Source: Flaccisagitta enflata
Taxonomy: Eukaryota; Chaetognatha; Sagittoidea; Aphragmophora
Direction: 5' to 3'
Length of the DNA stretch: 64,000 nucleotides
Assembly: GCA_965153355.1 (NCBI GenBank)
Contig: OZ231126.1
Coordinates: 50,220,001-50,284,000, forward strand
The translations under genes were made by a program, and so were the position numbers. The notes under the pieces are model-generated. The model had not been told where the DNA came from, did not search any database, and saw only the letters and a program-made list of their open reading frames with translations. Shown one piece after another: positions 12,287-26,150 of the stretch (its first letter is position 1; each line of letters begins with the position of its first letter).

Positions 12287-12640
12287 CAGGGTGATGGGCC
12301 TTTCTGGCACCCTGAAAATCGTTATTACCAGACAATCCTGCGGTGGAACCATCTAGGCGTTTGTGGAATGTGGCGTGGTGACTCATCATCAGGGAGTTGG
12401 GCCTCTCTGGCACCCTGATACTTGTTATTACCAGACAATCCTGCAGTGGAACTATCTAGGCGATTGTGGAATGTGGCGTGGTGACTCATCATCAGGGAGC
12501 TGGGCCTTTCTGGCACCCTGATACTCATCGTTACCAGACAATCCTGTGGCGATTGTGGAATGTGGCGTGGTGACTCATCATCAGGGAGCTGGGCCTTTCT
12601 GGCACCCTGACAATCATCGTTACTAGACAATCCTTTTGCG
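12287..12640. repeat. About 90-118-bp tandem repeat inside the LTR element
   Basis: Four degenerate units share GGGCCTTTCTGGCACCCTGA, ACCAGACAATCCTG and GTGGAATGTGGCGTGGTGAC. Confidence 0.85.
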
Positions 12641-12768
12641 GTGGAACCTTGGCGATTGTGGAACGTGACGCAAACCAAACCAAACCTTCAACACAGGGCC
12701 CGGACATTTGACTTCACATCCGGTGTTGTCACTTGTTCGGGACGAACAAACTCAAAGAGGGTAGCCTC

Positions 12769-13088
12769 TGTTAGGCCCACGGTATAGTTACCCTCATTGA
12801 CATTGTTTATCATTTATCATGTCATTGTTCATCCTGTGCCCCATAATCATTGCCGCTTGCTGGTTCTCTTCGTCCTCAGATATGAGGCACACCCGGTTCA
12901 TGGTTACTATTCATGGTTACTATTCATGGTTCCTATACTATGCTCTTGTCTCATACCTGTATATATCTGCGCCTCTCCTCCGTATTCAACATCATCCTGG
13001 CGTCCGCATCCATTCGTCCTTCATTCCCTACTCACCCGCTCATCTTCATCCATACGTCTGTCTACATCCTCAAAGGTACATCTTAACA
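12769..13088 (+). repeat. 3' LTR of the non-coding element
   Basis: Copy of the 5' LTR with one visible difference. The purine-rich CAAAGAGGGTAG just upstream (12755-12765) could be the polypurine tract. The target duplicate ATTG follows directly. Confidence 0.9.
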
Positions 13089-13092
13089 ATTG

Positions 13093-13990
13093 TTCGCAAC
13101 ATTTTAGCCTCTCATAATTTTAATTGTTGATGGAAATTGGGATTTCATTGGGATAGAATAGTGATAGTGCGCAAAAAGCGAACGGACAACAAAAACCAAA
13201 GAAATGAAGAAAGGTGCAGAGAAACAAAGAATCAAAAACACAACCAAATAAACAAACAGACACACGAACAAATAAACAAACAATAAAACAGGAACAAAAA
13301 AAAAGCTGATAGACCAAAAGAAAGACTAAAAGTCTAAAACATGTCAAGAAAAAGAAGAAAAAAGAAAGAACCAGAAAGAAGAAGTGAATAGAGATCTTTT
13401 TCCTTTCCATTTGACAAATGGTTCTTCCCTGGTGTTTTGCACTTTGTATGCCGCCTCCTGTTCGTGTCCCTGTATCGGGTGTCTGTAATGTTAAACAGAC
13501 TTTCCTCCCTGAAATTAAATGGCAACCCAAAAACGAGTGCAAATGCCGTGTACGAATTTCTTCATTCTGCTTCTATTTAGACCGCTCGATTGCTCCATAT
13601 ATATGCATGTTTTGTGGCAAATTAGTACCCTTTAACCAAACTTTCCCTCTGAATTCTATTGACATGACGTCTCACTTTTTAACTATTCTCAAGCATAAAC
13701 AATGAATTATTTTCAGAGATGTATTTCATGATAGTCCAGTAGATACGGTAGTAACTCACTTGTACACGTAAAACCCCGGTATAACCGATCCGGGTGTGAA
13801 AAAAACACCGCGTATAATGATTTCTATATGTTATTTCCTTCATTGTTCATATCACTTTGCAATCGGCAATTGCGATTTGGCCTTAGTAAAGTTTGCAAAA
13901 ATCATAAGAAAAAGAGAGCCTTATGAGAAAGATGTAACTACGTTAATTTAAGAACATCCTCTCTGAAGTGGATTATCGAATTTGGTGAAG
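13093..13990. other. No gene; possible pogo-like end at 13765-13835
   Basis: Mostly A-rich non-coding sequence. GTAAAACCCCGGTATAACCG followed by a GTATAATGATTT motif resembles terminal sequences of pogo/Tigger-type transposons as I recall them, but no partner end was found. Confidence 0.3.
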
Positions 13991-13992
13991 TG

Positions 13993-14138
<146 letters not shown>

Positions 14139-14355
14139 TACAATGCGCCGGAACCCTTTTTCGTTTTGATGAAATATGGGCGTGAGTCTGGATGTAAAGG
14201 TGGCAATAAAAGAAGTTAGCGGAAATAAAAAATGATCGAATCCAGAAGGTAGTACCCTCGACTCTCGTACTCTCGATTACCACTTATATTAACGATCGCA
14301 TTATTTTCGCACTGTTGAATTTATTGTTGGCCAGAGAAAAGAGGATAGAGATGGG

Positions 14356-14460
<105 letters not shown>

Positions 14461-14883
14461 CAGACAGACTGAGATATAGATTTCTTTTGATTTAAATAGA
14501 GAGATTTTGGAGAAAAACATTTGGCTTTGATGAATGACCCGTTTTCCACACTTACTCATTGCTTCAGTCGCATCCCACCTTTCCCCCTTCAATGGCTTTT
14601 TCCTAATATCTCCCCCATGCAGACGTCTTTTTGCTAACTGTATTAATCACGAGAGCCCACATGTCCATTTGTATTTCCTCTTCTCCCATTTTGGAACGAA
14701 GTCAATTCCTTCAAAGATATTTTTCTCTATCTCGGCGCGTGTCATCTTTCATGTATTATTCTTTGTCTCTGATGTCTGTCTTTCGATATATATCGCTTTT
14801 CTTCCGATAACGACAATCGCATATCGATAATCGACATTTGAGTTTTATTTATCATCTTCTTTTATATGTTACATCATTATTTG

Positions 14884-15106
14884 ACTCTATATGAGGGCGT
14901 GTCCCTTGGTCGGAAGGAAGGAAGAGAGATCCGTAACGCAAAAATATGAATGACGCGAAATCGGCTAAAATGGCGATTTTTTGAGCATCATCGCCCCTGC
15001 CCAACTGAATTACAGCCCCCGTCCAGATACTGCTCCTGCCCACCTGCATAATTGCCCCTGCCCACCCGCAAGCAACTTCTTATTGGCCGTGTATCCGGCC
15101 TTGTTT
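14884..15106 (-). mobile_element. Hairpin-type repeat, type C variant
   Basis: On the minus strand it starts ACAAGGCCGGATACACGGCC and has the motif TGCGGGTGGGCAGGGGCA, two further GGGCAGG boxes, and TTTCGCGTCATTCATATTTT. Related copies are at 37985-38160 and 39692-39926. The tetranucleotide core is short here (GGAAGGAAGGAA). Confidence 0.6.
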
Positions 15107-15593
15107 ATACAGGCCTGATCTTAGTGTTGTTTTTTTTATGGACTGAGCCGGCCGGGCTCGCTCTCCACAATTTGATAGAGCCCGACAGGAAAACTATGAG
15201 CCCGGTAAAAACTGTATTGCCAAATTCTTAGATCATATATGCCTAGATTTGATATAAATCAAAATCGTGACACTCTGTGAATTACTTTACTTGACTCGAG
15301 GGATACAGAAAAATACAGAAATACAGAAATACACTTACTTATGATCATTTGGTACTACAAGAAAAAAAATAAGACCGAGTGGGCAGGGGCAGTGATGTTA
15401 GAGGATATTCAGTAAGATGAAGTGAAACGAGGAATAGCAAATTCATCAATGATACCTGAGTAGGTTATGATGGGTATGACCTGTCTTAAATCAACCATAA
15501 CATGTTTGACATCAAAATCATCATTTAAGGTTGTCGCGCCTTACCTTCAATCTCATCGTGGGCCTATTGGAGGTCAAAATTTCAAGTTGCTTA

Positions 15594-17096
15594 CACACAT
15601 CTCTGGATACCCCCCCAAAGAGAATCGAAATATCCATTTTTTCTGACTGTGTCATTTGTCTTCAGGAACATGTGGACTACTAAAAAAAACAAAAAACAAA
15701 AAAATTCTTCTGAAATTTTTTCATTTAAATCACTTTTTAGGCAAAAAAAGACCATTTTTAGCATTTTTTGGGCATAAAATTGTTCTTACGGCTTTGAAAA
15801 TCCCAAAAAATACTGGAAACAGGTGGCAATAGCTAGAATACACATGTTTTTACCATTAGCAAAAAGTTTTTTGAGATATCTTGAAGATAAGAGTATAAAA
15901 AAAGCTAAAAAATGGCAAAATATCATTTTTTTAAGTATTTTTCTGTCCTAATTAGTTCATGCAATATAATAACTCTTTGAAAATCTTAGAAATGTGTTGC
16001 AATAGCTAGAATATACATGCTTTTACCCTTAGCAAAAAGTTTTTTAGGATATCTTGAAAATAAGCGCATATAAAAGCCAAAAAACGGCAAAATATCTTAT
16101 TTTTCAGTATTTTTAAGTCCTAATTCTTTCATGCAGCATAAAAAAATCTTTAAATCTTTAAATGTGTGGTAATAGCTAGGATATACATGTTTTTACCCTT
16201 GACAGGATTTTTCAAAATATAAGACATTTAAATTACTTAAAAAAATTATTATTTTGCTGTTTTAAAGCAATTTTTAAGCTTTAAAATGAAAAATATTAAA
16301 AACAACTGGTTGTTCAAGTTAAAAATAGTTATACAAGACTACTACTACACATCTTTAGGATTTTTTAGAAGTTATTATGCTGCATGAATAGATAAGAACA
16401 TGAAATTACTAAAAAAAGTGATATTTTACCATTTTTTGGGTCTTTTTTATGCTTTTATCTTTAAGATATTCCAAAAAACTTTTTGGCAATGGTAAAAACA
16501 TGTATGTTCTAACTATTGCCACACATTTCTAAGATTTTTTAAGAGTTTTTATGCTGCATAAACAAATTTGGACTAAAAAATACTGAAAAAAGTGACATTT
16601 TGCTGTTTTTTGGCTTTTTTATATGCTTATCTTAAATATATCCAAAAAAAATTTTTGTCAAGGGTAAAAACATTTATGTTCTAGCTATTGCCACACATTT
16701 CTTAGATTTTTTAAAAGTTATTATGCTGCATGAACAAGTTAGGACAGAAAAATACTGAAAAAAACAATATTTTGCCGTTTTTAGGCTTTTTTTATGCTCT
16801 TATCTTCAAGATATCCAAAAGAAAGTTTTTACTAATAGTAAAAACATGTGTATTCTAGCTATTGCCACATATTTCAAGTATTTTTTTGAATTTTCAAAGC
16901 TGTATGAACAATTTCATGCTCAAAAAATGCTAAAAATAATCTTTTTTTGCTTAAAAATTCATATAAATGAAAAAATTTCAGAAGAATTTTTTTGTTTTTT
17001 GTTTTTTTTAGTAGTCCACATGTTTCTGAAGACAAATGACACAGTCAGAAAAAATGGTTATTTCGATTCTCTTTGGGGGGTATCCAGAGTTGTGTG
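15594..17096. mobile_element. Foldback element with long internally repeated TIRs
   Basis: The two halves are reverse complements: CACACATCTCTGGATACCCC at the left end pairs with GGGGTATCCAGAGTTGTGTG at the right. Each arm is about 650-700 bp and holds repeated units of about 180 bp containing AGCTAGAATACACATG, AGCAAAAAGTTTTTTGAGAT and GGCAAAATATCATTTTTT. The centre is near 16330. CTTA flanks both ends (15590-15593 and 17097-17100), a candidate 4-bp target duplication. No ORF of note. The structure fits a foldback-type DNA transposon. Confidence 0.8.
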
Positions 17097-17408
17097 CTTA
17101 AACACTAATAATGTATTGGGGTTATGGATTACGGTATCGCGTTACAGAAGGAAATGAATCGCCATCCAATTTGTCAATTTCTTGCTATTATTAGTAAAAG
17201 TTAGTGTCCTTGTCTCCTGCTAGACGCAGAATTTTCACATTCTGTTTCTTTACAGTCTGCTTGACTGTCCTTTCTCCCGTCTCTTCTTTGCAAAAAGTGG
17301 ATAATGTTTCTCATTTTCCATTTGCTTGATCTTTTCCATTTGTATCTTTAATTCTGTCTTGCGCAGTTCCTAAAAGATCCTTTTTGATTGCCTTCATTAC
17401 AATGAAAA

Positions 17409-17625
17409 GAAACAAGGCCGGATACACGGCTACCGAAGTCGCATGCGGGTGGGCAGGGGCCATATTTGAGGTCACCAGATCATTTGGGCAGGGACAGTGA
17501 GGTCCAAGAAATAAAATCATAAAAAAAAGTAAAGTGTAACCGACCAACCGACCAACCGACCAACCGACCGACCAACCGAGAGATGGACAAAGCGGGTTGT
17601 AGAGTCGCGTGCACGCGACTAAAAA
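17409..17625 (+). mobile_element. Hairpin-ended repeat, type B, full length
   Basis: Very close to the copy at 5723-5921. It ends in the perfect 16-bp palindrome GTCGCGTGCACGCGAC followed by TAAAAA. The core is an alternating GACC/AACC tract at about 17540-17580. Confidence 0.85.
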
Positions 17626-17717
17626 CGTTCTTTGCCACACATTCATCATCCTCAATCTTGTTCCCCTCCTCGTCGATCATTTCTTAGTTTATTTCTTTCT
17701 ACATTAAACTCACCCAC

Positions 17718-17825
<108 letters not shown>

Positions 17826-17835
17826 CTCCCTTTTT

Positions 17836-17952
17836 ATTTGCGACAAAGCGTCGGTTAGTCGGTTTGTCGGTCGGCTGGTCGGTTTGTCGGTTGGTAACGC
17901 AATCGTTCGACGATCCACACGTCGCACCATATTGGCCTACTTGGCCTTGTTT
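17836..17952 (-). mobile_element. Hairpin-type repeat, type D variant
   Basis: On the minus strand it reads ACAAGGCCAAGTAGGCCAAT, GGTGCGACGTGTGGATCGTC, then a (GACC/AACC)n core and TTTGTCGCAAATAA. The same head is at 40490-40688. The ends keep the GTGCGAC and GTCGCAA pairing. Confidence 0.6.
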
Positions 17953-18176
17953 TTCTCTGTCTCTGTCTCTTTTTTTTTCTCTCTCTCTCTCTCTCGCTTT
18001 CTCTCCATCCATTTGTTAACCGGCTGGTTTTGCCAATTAATCATGTGTGCAGAGGTGAGAAGTTTAGAATTGCGCATCGCGTCCATTTGTCACGCATTCT
18101 TTTTTTTTTTCCTTGTGCCTTGACTTCTTTCCTGTCTACAAACATACAAATCAAATTTTGGATTGACCAACCATCT

Positions 18177-18320
18177 TTTTAGTCGCGGACTTTGAGAGGT
18201 TTAGTCGGTTCATCTGTTAGTTGGTTCGTCTGTCGGTTGGTCCGTGAGAATTGTGTGGAAAAGGGTAAAAACGCGCCACCACCGCCGGTTCGCTACAATA
18301 TTGCAATCCCGGTTTGCTTT
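18177..18320 (-). mobile_element. Divergent hairpin-type repeat
   Basis: On the plus strand it begins TTTTTAGTCGCGGACTTTGA, continues with a GTTGGT/GTCGGT-rich core and AAAAACGCGCCACC. The GGCCGGATACACGG end is diverged. Confidence 0.45.
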
Positions 18321-18746
18321 AAAAACACAATGATACAATAAAGCAGGATGCACGGTTCGGCCTTGAGTGCCCTCCTCCTATCTACGTCGCCCGTGAGTTT
18401 GATTTGTTTAATGCGGTTTTAATAATGATGTGTTAAAGTTAATCGATATCATATCTTCGAATTCATCCACTGCTCCACTAAACCTGAGCTCTGCGAATAG
18501 AAATGATTCAATCGGTTTTGTTTTGATTTTTGTTAAGTCCTGAAAAAAAGACACTATGTTCCAAGTTTGATGCAAGAAAATTCAATAATAATCCAATTAT
18601 TTCTATCATATCAGCACCCTAGAGCCTGAAATCGTGGCACACGGATAAGACAACCACACTGCATTGCACTGAGGCTGCGTATTCTGAGTGGTTGGATCGG
18701 GAAGGAATGCAGATCCAAACGTGGCCTCACCATACACAGGAAACAA

Positions 18747-19049
18747 ATGAACAAAGTGTCAAAAGTTTTGAAGACGTTCAGTTGTAACAAACGCGGCGAG
18801 ACCTACCAACAAGAGGCGAACCTCCTGAATCACAGAGAGTTCGCGCAGGAATGCAGTGGCGAGATGGTGAGGGAAAAAAGTAAGTGGCTAAATGGCAGAA
18901 GTGCTCTCACTATAAAAAGGAAATGGCTGCGACTAACATTTCCAAACACAATCGAGAAATCTGCAAAGGGCGGTGAGACATGCCTCTGTCGGAGGCGTAC
19001 GCCTTTTCGAGTTCAAGTTTCAAGTTTCAAGTTTCTCTGTTGTGTCTGA
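18747..19049 (+). other. 100-codon open frame of unknown significance
   Basis: An ATG-started frame with a cysteine and histidine pattern around residues 12-39 (CNKRGETYQQEANLLNHREF) that faintly recalls a zinc finger, but the second cysteine of a C2H2 finger is absent. The C-terminal part is basic. It may be a decayed fragment of a retroelement or of a host zinc-finger gene. I do not recognise it. Confidence 0.15.
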
Positions 19050-19144
19050 CATTTAGTTTTACACGCATGGATACGATATTGATGATTCACAACCAGGGTG
19101 GTATGAAAGATTAGCATGATTTATCGCTGAGGGTTGTTTCTTTT

Positions 19145-19336
19145 TTTAGTCGCGTGCTACGCGACTCTGCATTCCGCTATGTTGGTCCGTCGGTCGATTG
19201 GTCGGTCGGTCGATCGGTTGATCGGGCCCTTTTTCGGCGTTTTTGAGCTTTTTGAGCATATGGCTCCTGCCCAGATGCCCAAGTGACCTTCTCCAGCACT
19301 GCTCCTGCCCACCCGCACGCGACTAGGGTAGCCGTG

Positions 19337-19340
<4 letters not shown>
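19145..19340 (-). mobile_element. Hairpin-ended repeat, type B, end replaced by (CTTT)n
   Basis: The arms GTCGCGTGC and GCACGCGAC are perfect complements. On the plus strand the copy ends at GTAGCCGTGTATC, where the expected CGGCCTTGTT is replaced by a (CTTT)n array (19341-19425). Confidence 0.75.

Positions 19341-19425
<85 letters not shown>
19341..19425. repeat. (CTTT)n microsatellite
   Basis: Starts exactly inside the terminal motif of the preceding mobile repeat. Confidence 0.95.
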
Positions 19426-19559
19426 CTCTTTTCAGAAGCGCCCGGGGCGCTAAATACAGAAAATACGGTATAGTATTCTCATATCAATACAATATTCTTT
19501 GTCGCTTTTTCGAAAAATACATGTATTAGTCGGATCACTCGGATGAATGAGCAATCTGT

Positions 19560-19562
<3 letters not shown>

Positions 19563-19649
<87 letters not shown>
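19563..19649. repeat. (CT)n microsatellite
   Basis: About 86 bp of perfect CT. Confidence 0.95.
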
Positions 19650-19652
<3 letters not shown>

Positions 19653-19967
19653 CCACTACTCGTTCTCACCATTTGGTTCCTCCCCATCATCACATCTCGT
19701 CACACTTGTTTCCGTTTTTCCCTTAATTCAAAATTCCCTCTTCCAGGTTTTTTCATTCCGTATTCTTTGTTTCAACAAACTTTACTCTGCTATGAGGAGC
19801 AGATGTTTGCTGAGAAACTCGAAAGTGAAAAAAAACTTAGAATTAGATAAATATACACCAATTAGATAAAGCCAATTATTGTACCACGCTTTATACGGCT
19901 GCGCATCTACGCTTTTATCATGTGTTTATTTCTGTGCTTCCTCCCTGCAACCTCAATGTTTGCGCGC

Positions 19968-19972
<5 letters not shown>

Positions 19973-20024
<52 letters not shown>

Positions 20025-20241
20025 TCTCGCTGTGTGTCTGCTTGTCTGCGTGACTGTGCCTAAGTCTGTGTATGTGTATGCCTGTGTGTCTGTGTGTTTC
20101 TCCCTGTGTGTGTTTGTGTCAGTGTGTGCGTTCTCACTTCGTCATTGTTTTTCTGCACTGTATCGGAAGCTCTTTTAGTCCATCTCTCTGAGGAAAAGTT
20201 GGTTAGTCCTCAAGGAAAAGAATTTTCTGTCTTCTTGCCTT

Positions 20242-20330
<89 letters not shown>

Positions 20331-20562
20331 AACTAAGGAGTCGGCATCTTGAATCCACGAAAAAGAAATGGAAGAGGAAACCAATTTCCACCTGAGATTT
20401 TATCTCTTTGCGCGCGCTGAGAAAAAAAGATGGACGAGAGAAAGACAGGAAAAGCGAAGTCAGGCTAGAAAATCTGGGAGAGAGAACCAATGAAAATTGG
20501 ACATATTGTGAAAAGGACAGAAACGTACGAAAAAGGACAGAAAAGGGCAGAATCGGACGAAA

Positions 20563-20566
<4 letters not shown>
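19973..20566. repeat. Segmental tandem duplication, copy 1
   Basis: Starts in (TG)n (19973-20021), then GCTTCTCGCTGTGTGTCTGC and unique sequence, an 81-bp (CT)n (20246-20326), then more unique sequence up to GAATCGGACGAAAAAG. Copy 2 repeats all parts in order with few changes. Confidence 0.9.
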
Positions 20567-21311
<745 letters not shown>

Positions 21312-21706
21312 AAAAGGACAGAAAAGGACAAGAAAGACATGAGGCGTAGTAAAACTAAGGTAAGGACAAGTTCAGGATGGCGAAGCGAGGTTAAAGACAA
21401 GGCAAAGATGAGACGAGTCAAGGAAAATAACAAACTATGGAAAGGACGCAGTAAAACAAGGATAAGAAAATGACCTTTCAAGTAAAAGGGAGACGGGATA
21501 GAAGACAACGAAAGAAAAAGAAACGAGCAGAATGCAGAAACGCAGATATCATCCCTTTGGTTGAATGGTTTGGGCTTAGGTCCCATGAAGTTCGTTAGAA
21601 TCATTTTAACTGTACTTGTGATTGAAAGCAGAAGATCCAGGACAAGAAGCAATTTTAAAAATCATGCAAAGTCGAGAGTTGACATAAGAAAGCCAGGCAG
21701 AGAGGA

Positions 21707-21760
21707 ACAAGGCCGGATACAAGGCTACCCAAGCCCCGTGCGGGTAGCCAAGGAAAGTGA
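21707..21760 (+). mobile_element. 5' fragment of hairpin-ended repeat
   Basis: AACAAGGCCGGATACAAGGC through GTGCGGGTAGCCAAGG only; the core and 3' hairpin are absent. Confidence 0.5.
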
Positions 21761-21841
21761 TAGAAATAGCACTGTGAATTACAGATGGTGTCAATGCGCC
21801 GAACTTATTGGGTTGAGGAAGATAGGGAACTTCAACGCTAT

Positions 21842-22222
<381 letters not shown>

Positions 22223-22433
22223 TGCATCAATAGTTTCTCTTTTTATGGCGAAGCGAACATGGAAAACCGCTGCTTTGGAAATTGGAAAATTAGTTACGGA
22301 TGAAGCATTAGAGTTAGAAAGGAGAACTTACATGATGAAAAACCGTTAAAAAGTACACGCACCAAAAAAAAAGAAAAAAAAAAGACGTCAAGGCGAGGTA
22401 CCAAGGATTAGCCCGGTGGGTTGCATAGTGAAC

Positions 22434-22681
<248 letters not shown>

Positions 22682-22689
22682 TCAAGAGA

Positions 22690-23630
22690 CATACTGTAAA
22701 GACAGTCATACTAAGGCAGATACAGAATGAGACACAGAAGTAACGACAGACAGAAAAACAGACCGACAGAAATCCACGAAAACAGATTAACTGACAGTTA
22801 GACGTACTCGCACATAGAAGTGAGCGTTAGAGATGGGAAGGGGGTGATTAGGAAATCTGGACAGAGACAGAGTGAATATCCACGCTCATCGACGTTGTTG
22901 AGCGTCGCGTGAAACCAAATTTCCAGCAGAGAAGACTTTTAACCATCCAATCTGTTATTACTCTCTCTTATTACTCTTCCAAGCCGCGGTCTATCCCTCA
23001 CCACTTTCCTGTAAATTCTATCTTCGCCATATTCAGCGTCAAGCCTTGATCGATATTTTTTTCATCAGATTAAGAAAATGCCATACAATTTGTTCAAAAA
23101 GACAGTTATTTTCTCAAATGAATTGAGAAAATATTCTCATTCAGTCAAAAACGATTTTTTCAGCTTTGCTCATATTTTTGCTAATTTACAATTAATCTTT
23201 ACTAGAGCGCGGCAAAAGAAGGAAAGGGAATCAAAAAATTGTGCTTTATCGCCAAAAGAAAAATAGCTACATTATGACTCATCCTGAGACAATGATCTCT
23301 ATGGCTTACAAGTCAGCATGCCTTTACAGTGGGTGCGCTTTAGCGGTGCTCCACTACATCTTTTTTTACCCAACTCCCAAAATTTTTTACCAATAAAGGC
23401 GGCTCTCGCCGTAGGAAAAAAGTCGTAAGTGCGGGGTTTTGGAATTTTTTTTATTGTTTTTTGTCTGGTTGATTGCCTTTTTTTTCTCCGGGCATCTTTT
23501 TGGTTTGTTCCACTCTCTACATGTGTTTCTCTGTTTGTTCTTTGTTTGCCCGTCTCTTTCTCTCTTTCTCTCTCTCTTTCTCTTTCCCATTCTGATTTTC
23601 TCTCTCCCCTTCTCTCTCTCTCTCCCCTTC
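22690..23630. other. No gene recognised
   Basis: Short frames only. A pyrimidine-rich stretch lies at 23550-23625. Confidence 0.45.
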
Positions 23631-23631
23631 C

Positions 23632-23830
23632 ATCATGTAACACGGGGTTACAATATCGTTGCGAGGACAGAGGCATCCAACCCCCATCCACACCTCAACC
23701 TCAACCCCCACACACATTCATCTAGACCGCTTGTTTTTTCACTTTTCCACCTGGACGGACAGACGGACCATCAGACCAATGGATGGACTGACGGACAAAG
23801 CCTCTCATAGCGTCCAGAGTTTAAATGAGA
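23632..23830 (+). mobile_element. Variant hairpin repeat (GGTTACAATATCG start)
   Basis: Shares GGTTACAATATCGTTG at the start and the GGACGGACAGACGGACCATC core with ACAAAGCCTCTCATAGCG at the end, like 6510-6768. The terminal hairpin is eroded. Confidence 0.45.
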
Positions 23831-24480
23831 GAGAGACTGTGCTGCCAGGATGCACAAACATCACCTGGGACATTTCAAAGTTTAAATATACTTCAACTAA
23901 CTCGATTCCTCGTTTTTAGGAGAAATGCAAAGACGCGAAAAAATAAAAAAAGATTAAAAAAATCAAAGCTCCAAAACTATTGATTGCACAGAATTTGCTT
24001 GGCGTCATCTGAAAGAGGAGAATTAGCTCTTTCTTAGCTATTAATTTCATGCGTAGTCTCATTCTGCCCCAAAATGTATCAACTTTCCCAAACAACTCAT
24101 AAAACAAAGGGAAATCCGTTTTTCTCTGCAGGACTCAAAAAGACCGAAGGGACTTCGTCTCTTCAACTTTTTTCCAAATGACAAATCTTATGTGAAGATT
24201 CATTTAAATATTGTCTGAATTTTTGATTCACAAGTTAGTCTTTCTTTCTCTTGCATGGTCAATTGGTGGTTAAATCGGCAAAACCTTCCGTGCAGAAACC
24301 AACTGACAAAGTCGATACAAATTTTCCATGAAATTCCAATTTGCCAATCTGACAAAAAACCTTTTTCACCCTTTTTTCCTCGTGCAATAACTAATTAACT
24401 TTTCTCACCTGAATTCAACGCGCATAACCTTTTGTCAACTTAAGGCGGGCCACCTCCCAATGTCACACTAGTTGTTGTAG

Positions 24481-24650
<170 letters not shown>

Positions 24651-24779
24651 TGTTTGTTTTTTTGCTCATCGTTATTGTGCTTGTTGTTGTTGATATATAT
24701 TTTTTTTTTGCTGTTGCTTTAGAAGTTGATGTTGCAGATGTTGTTGCTGCTGCTGCTGCAATTTTTGTTCCTGTCTTTG

Positions 24780-26085
24780 TTGGCGGAAATCTTATCCAAA
24801 ATAAGGATGCTCGATTTTTCGTCTTTTAGAGGCTGACCGGCCACCACATTGGGCTCATGCAATTCGACCTGTTCGCATTTAGACATTATTTTCTGGTTCT
24901 ATTCGACTGTTAATACGACGCATCCTAGCACCCCAACGACGTTACTCGTTTTCCTCTACCTCGTTTCGCTCCTTGCCATCGTTTCTTTCCTTTTTCTCTG
25001 AATGGCTTTACGCTTTGCGAACTTTTCATTCCGACCATTTTCCCTTTCAGAATACCCACCCGCAATTTTCGGTGCTTCGTCTTCCTCGGTTTTCTTTTTT
25101 ATCTTTTACTTTGTGGCCGCGTCATTGCACAGGAGCGCAGTGTGCCACAGTGCCACTTCTGATGAATTCTAACACTGGCATACAGTCTTTTTTTTATCAT
25201 TGCAACGGAACTGCTACAGATGAAATCTAAAACTATCGTTGCATCATTTTGGATCATTGTAAAAAGAGCAGAGTGTGTCACTACTGTTTAATTCTCATAG
25301 TAACACAGAGGTATGTATCATAACAACCAGAGCTCAGTATGCAACTTCTTCTCATATTAACGTACAGTTTTGATACATTATTGATACAGAGCAATTACAA
25401 ATATACAGAAAAGATCCCCGTACTCTGAAGTACAAATCTATTTCAGCAATGACAAGAAATGGAGAGATGAAACAGATTCATTTTCGAAAATTTTAACATA
25501 AAGGGTGCCATAAGACCCTCTGAAAGATTGCAAAGGTACCCAGTCAACTAAACTTCCGTCATTATTTCATTTTCCTCTTTTTTCCCTTGAAAGGAGAAAT
25601 CAGCTCGCTGTTGAATTTGCCTTATTCCACACTCCCTCTCATCATTCTATGATAATCAGGAACTTTTCTGTGACAAGAATCCTCAATTTGATTCAAGGTC
25701 TTAAATTGACTTTCCTCCTTCCCTTGGAGACCATGGCTTTGACTGGAGCGGTAGCTGTCTCCTTAGTATCATCTCGCGCCATCTTCTCATTTGACACTGT
25801 GTTGCTATCACTTAGTGCCTCAGTAGTTTCTGGTTGATGTCTCCTTACTTTCATTTATTGCAATCTTGTCCTTGATTGATATTTCCTCAGTTCTAATCAG
25901 TGCCATATTGCCTTTGATTTTAGTGGAATCTTGTTCCCGATTGATATGTTCGTGTTTAAATTTAAGCTCATTCGCCAATACTCTTTCGCTCTCCACGGTT
26001 GTCAATGATTTTGTTTCTTTTTTCAAAATGGTTGTCGGTCCTAACGCTCCCTCTCTCTCTGTCTCTCTCTGTCTCTTACCATCAC
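24780..26085. other. No gene recognised
   Basis: Apparently unique sequence. Short frames near 24973 and 25649 (plus) and 25820 (minus) show no known domain. Nothing else was seen. Confidence 0.4.
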
Positions 26086-26090
26086 TTTCT

Positions 26091-26091
<1 letters not shown>

Positions 26092-26147
<56 letters not shown>
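26092..26147. repeat. (CT)n microsatellite
   Basis: Short CT array following a run of CTCTGT units. Confidence 0.9.

Positions 26148-26150
<3 letters not shown>

Larger units (their letters stand above)
8505..13088 (+). mobile_element. Non-coding LTR retrotransposon (LARD-like)
   Basis: Two 320-bp direct repeats at 8505-8824 and 12769-13088 differ, as far as I can see, at one base (8819 C against 13083 T). Each starts TGTTA and ends TAACA. The flanks carry a 4-bp direct repeat, ATTG, at 8501-8504 and 13089-13092. The 3.9-kb interior has no ORF resembling gag, protease, reverse transcriptase or integrase; it consists largely of three internal tandem arrays. By structure it is a large non-autonomous LTR derivative that would need enzymes from another element. 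Near-identical LTRs suggest a fairly recent insertion. Orientation follows the primer-site candidate. Confidence 0.9.

Noticed and set aside
15825-16860. Possible satellite array
   Set aside because: The units of about 180 bp are in opposite orientation in the two halves and end in TIRs, so a foldback element explains them better.
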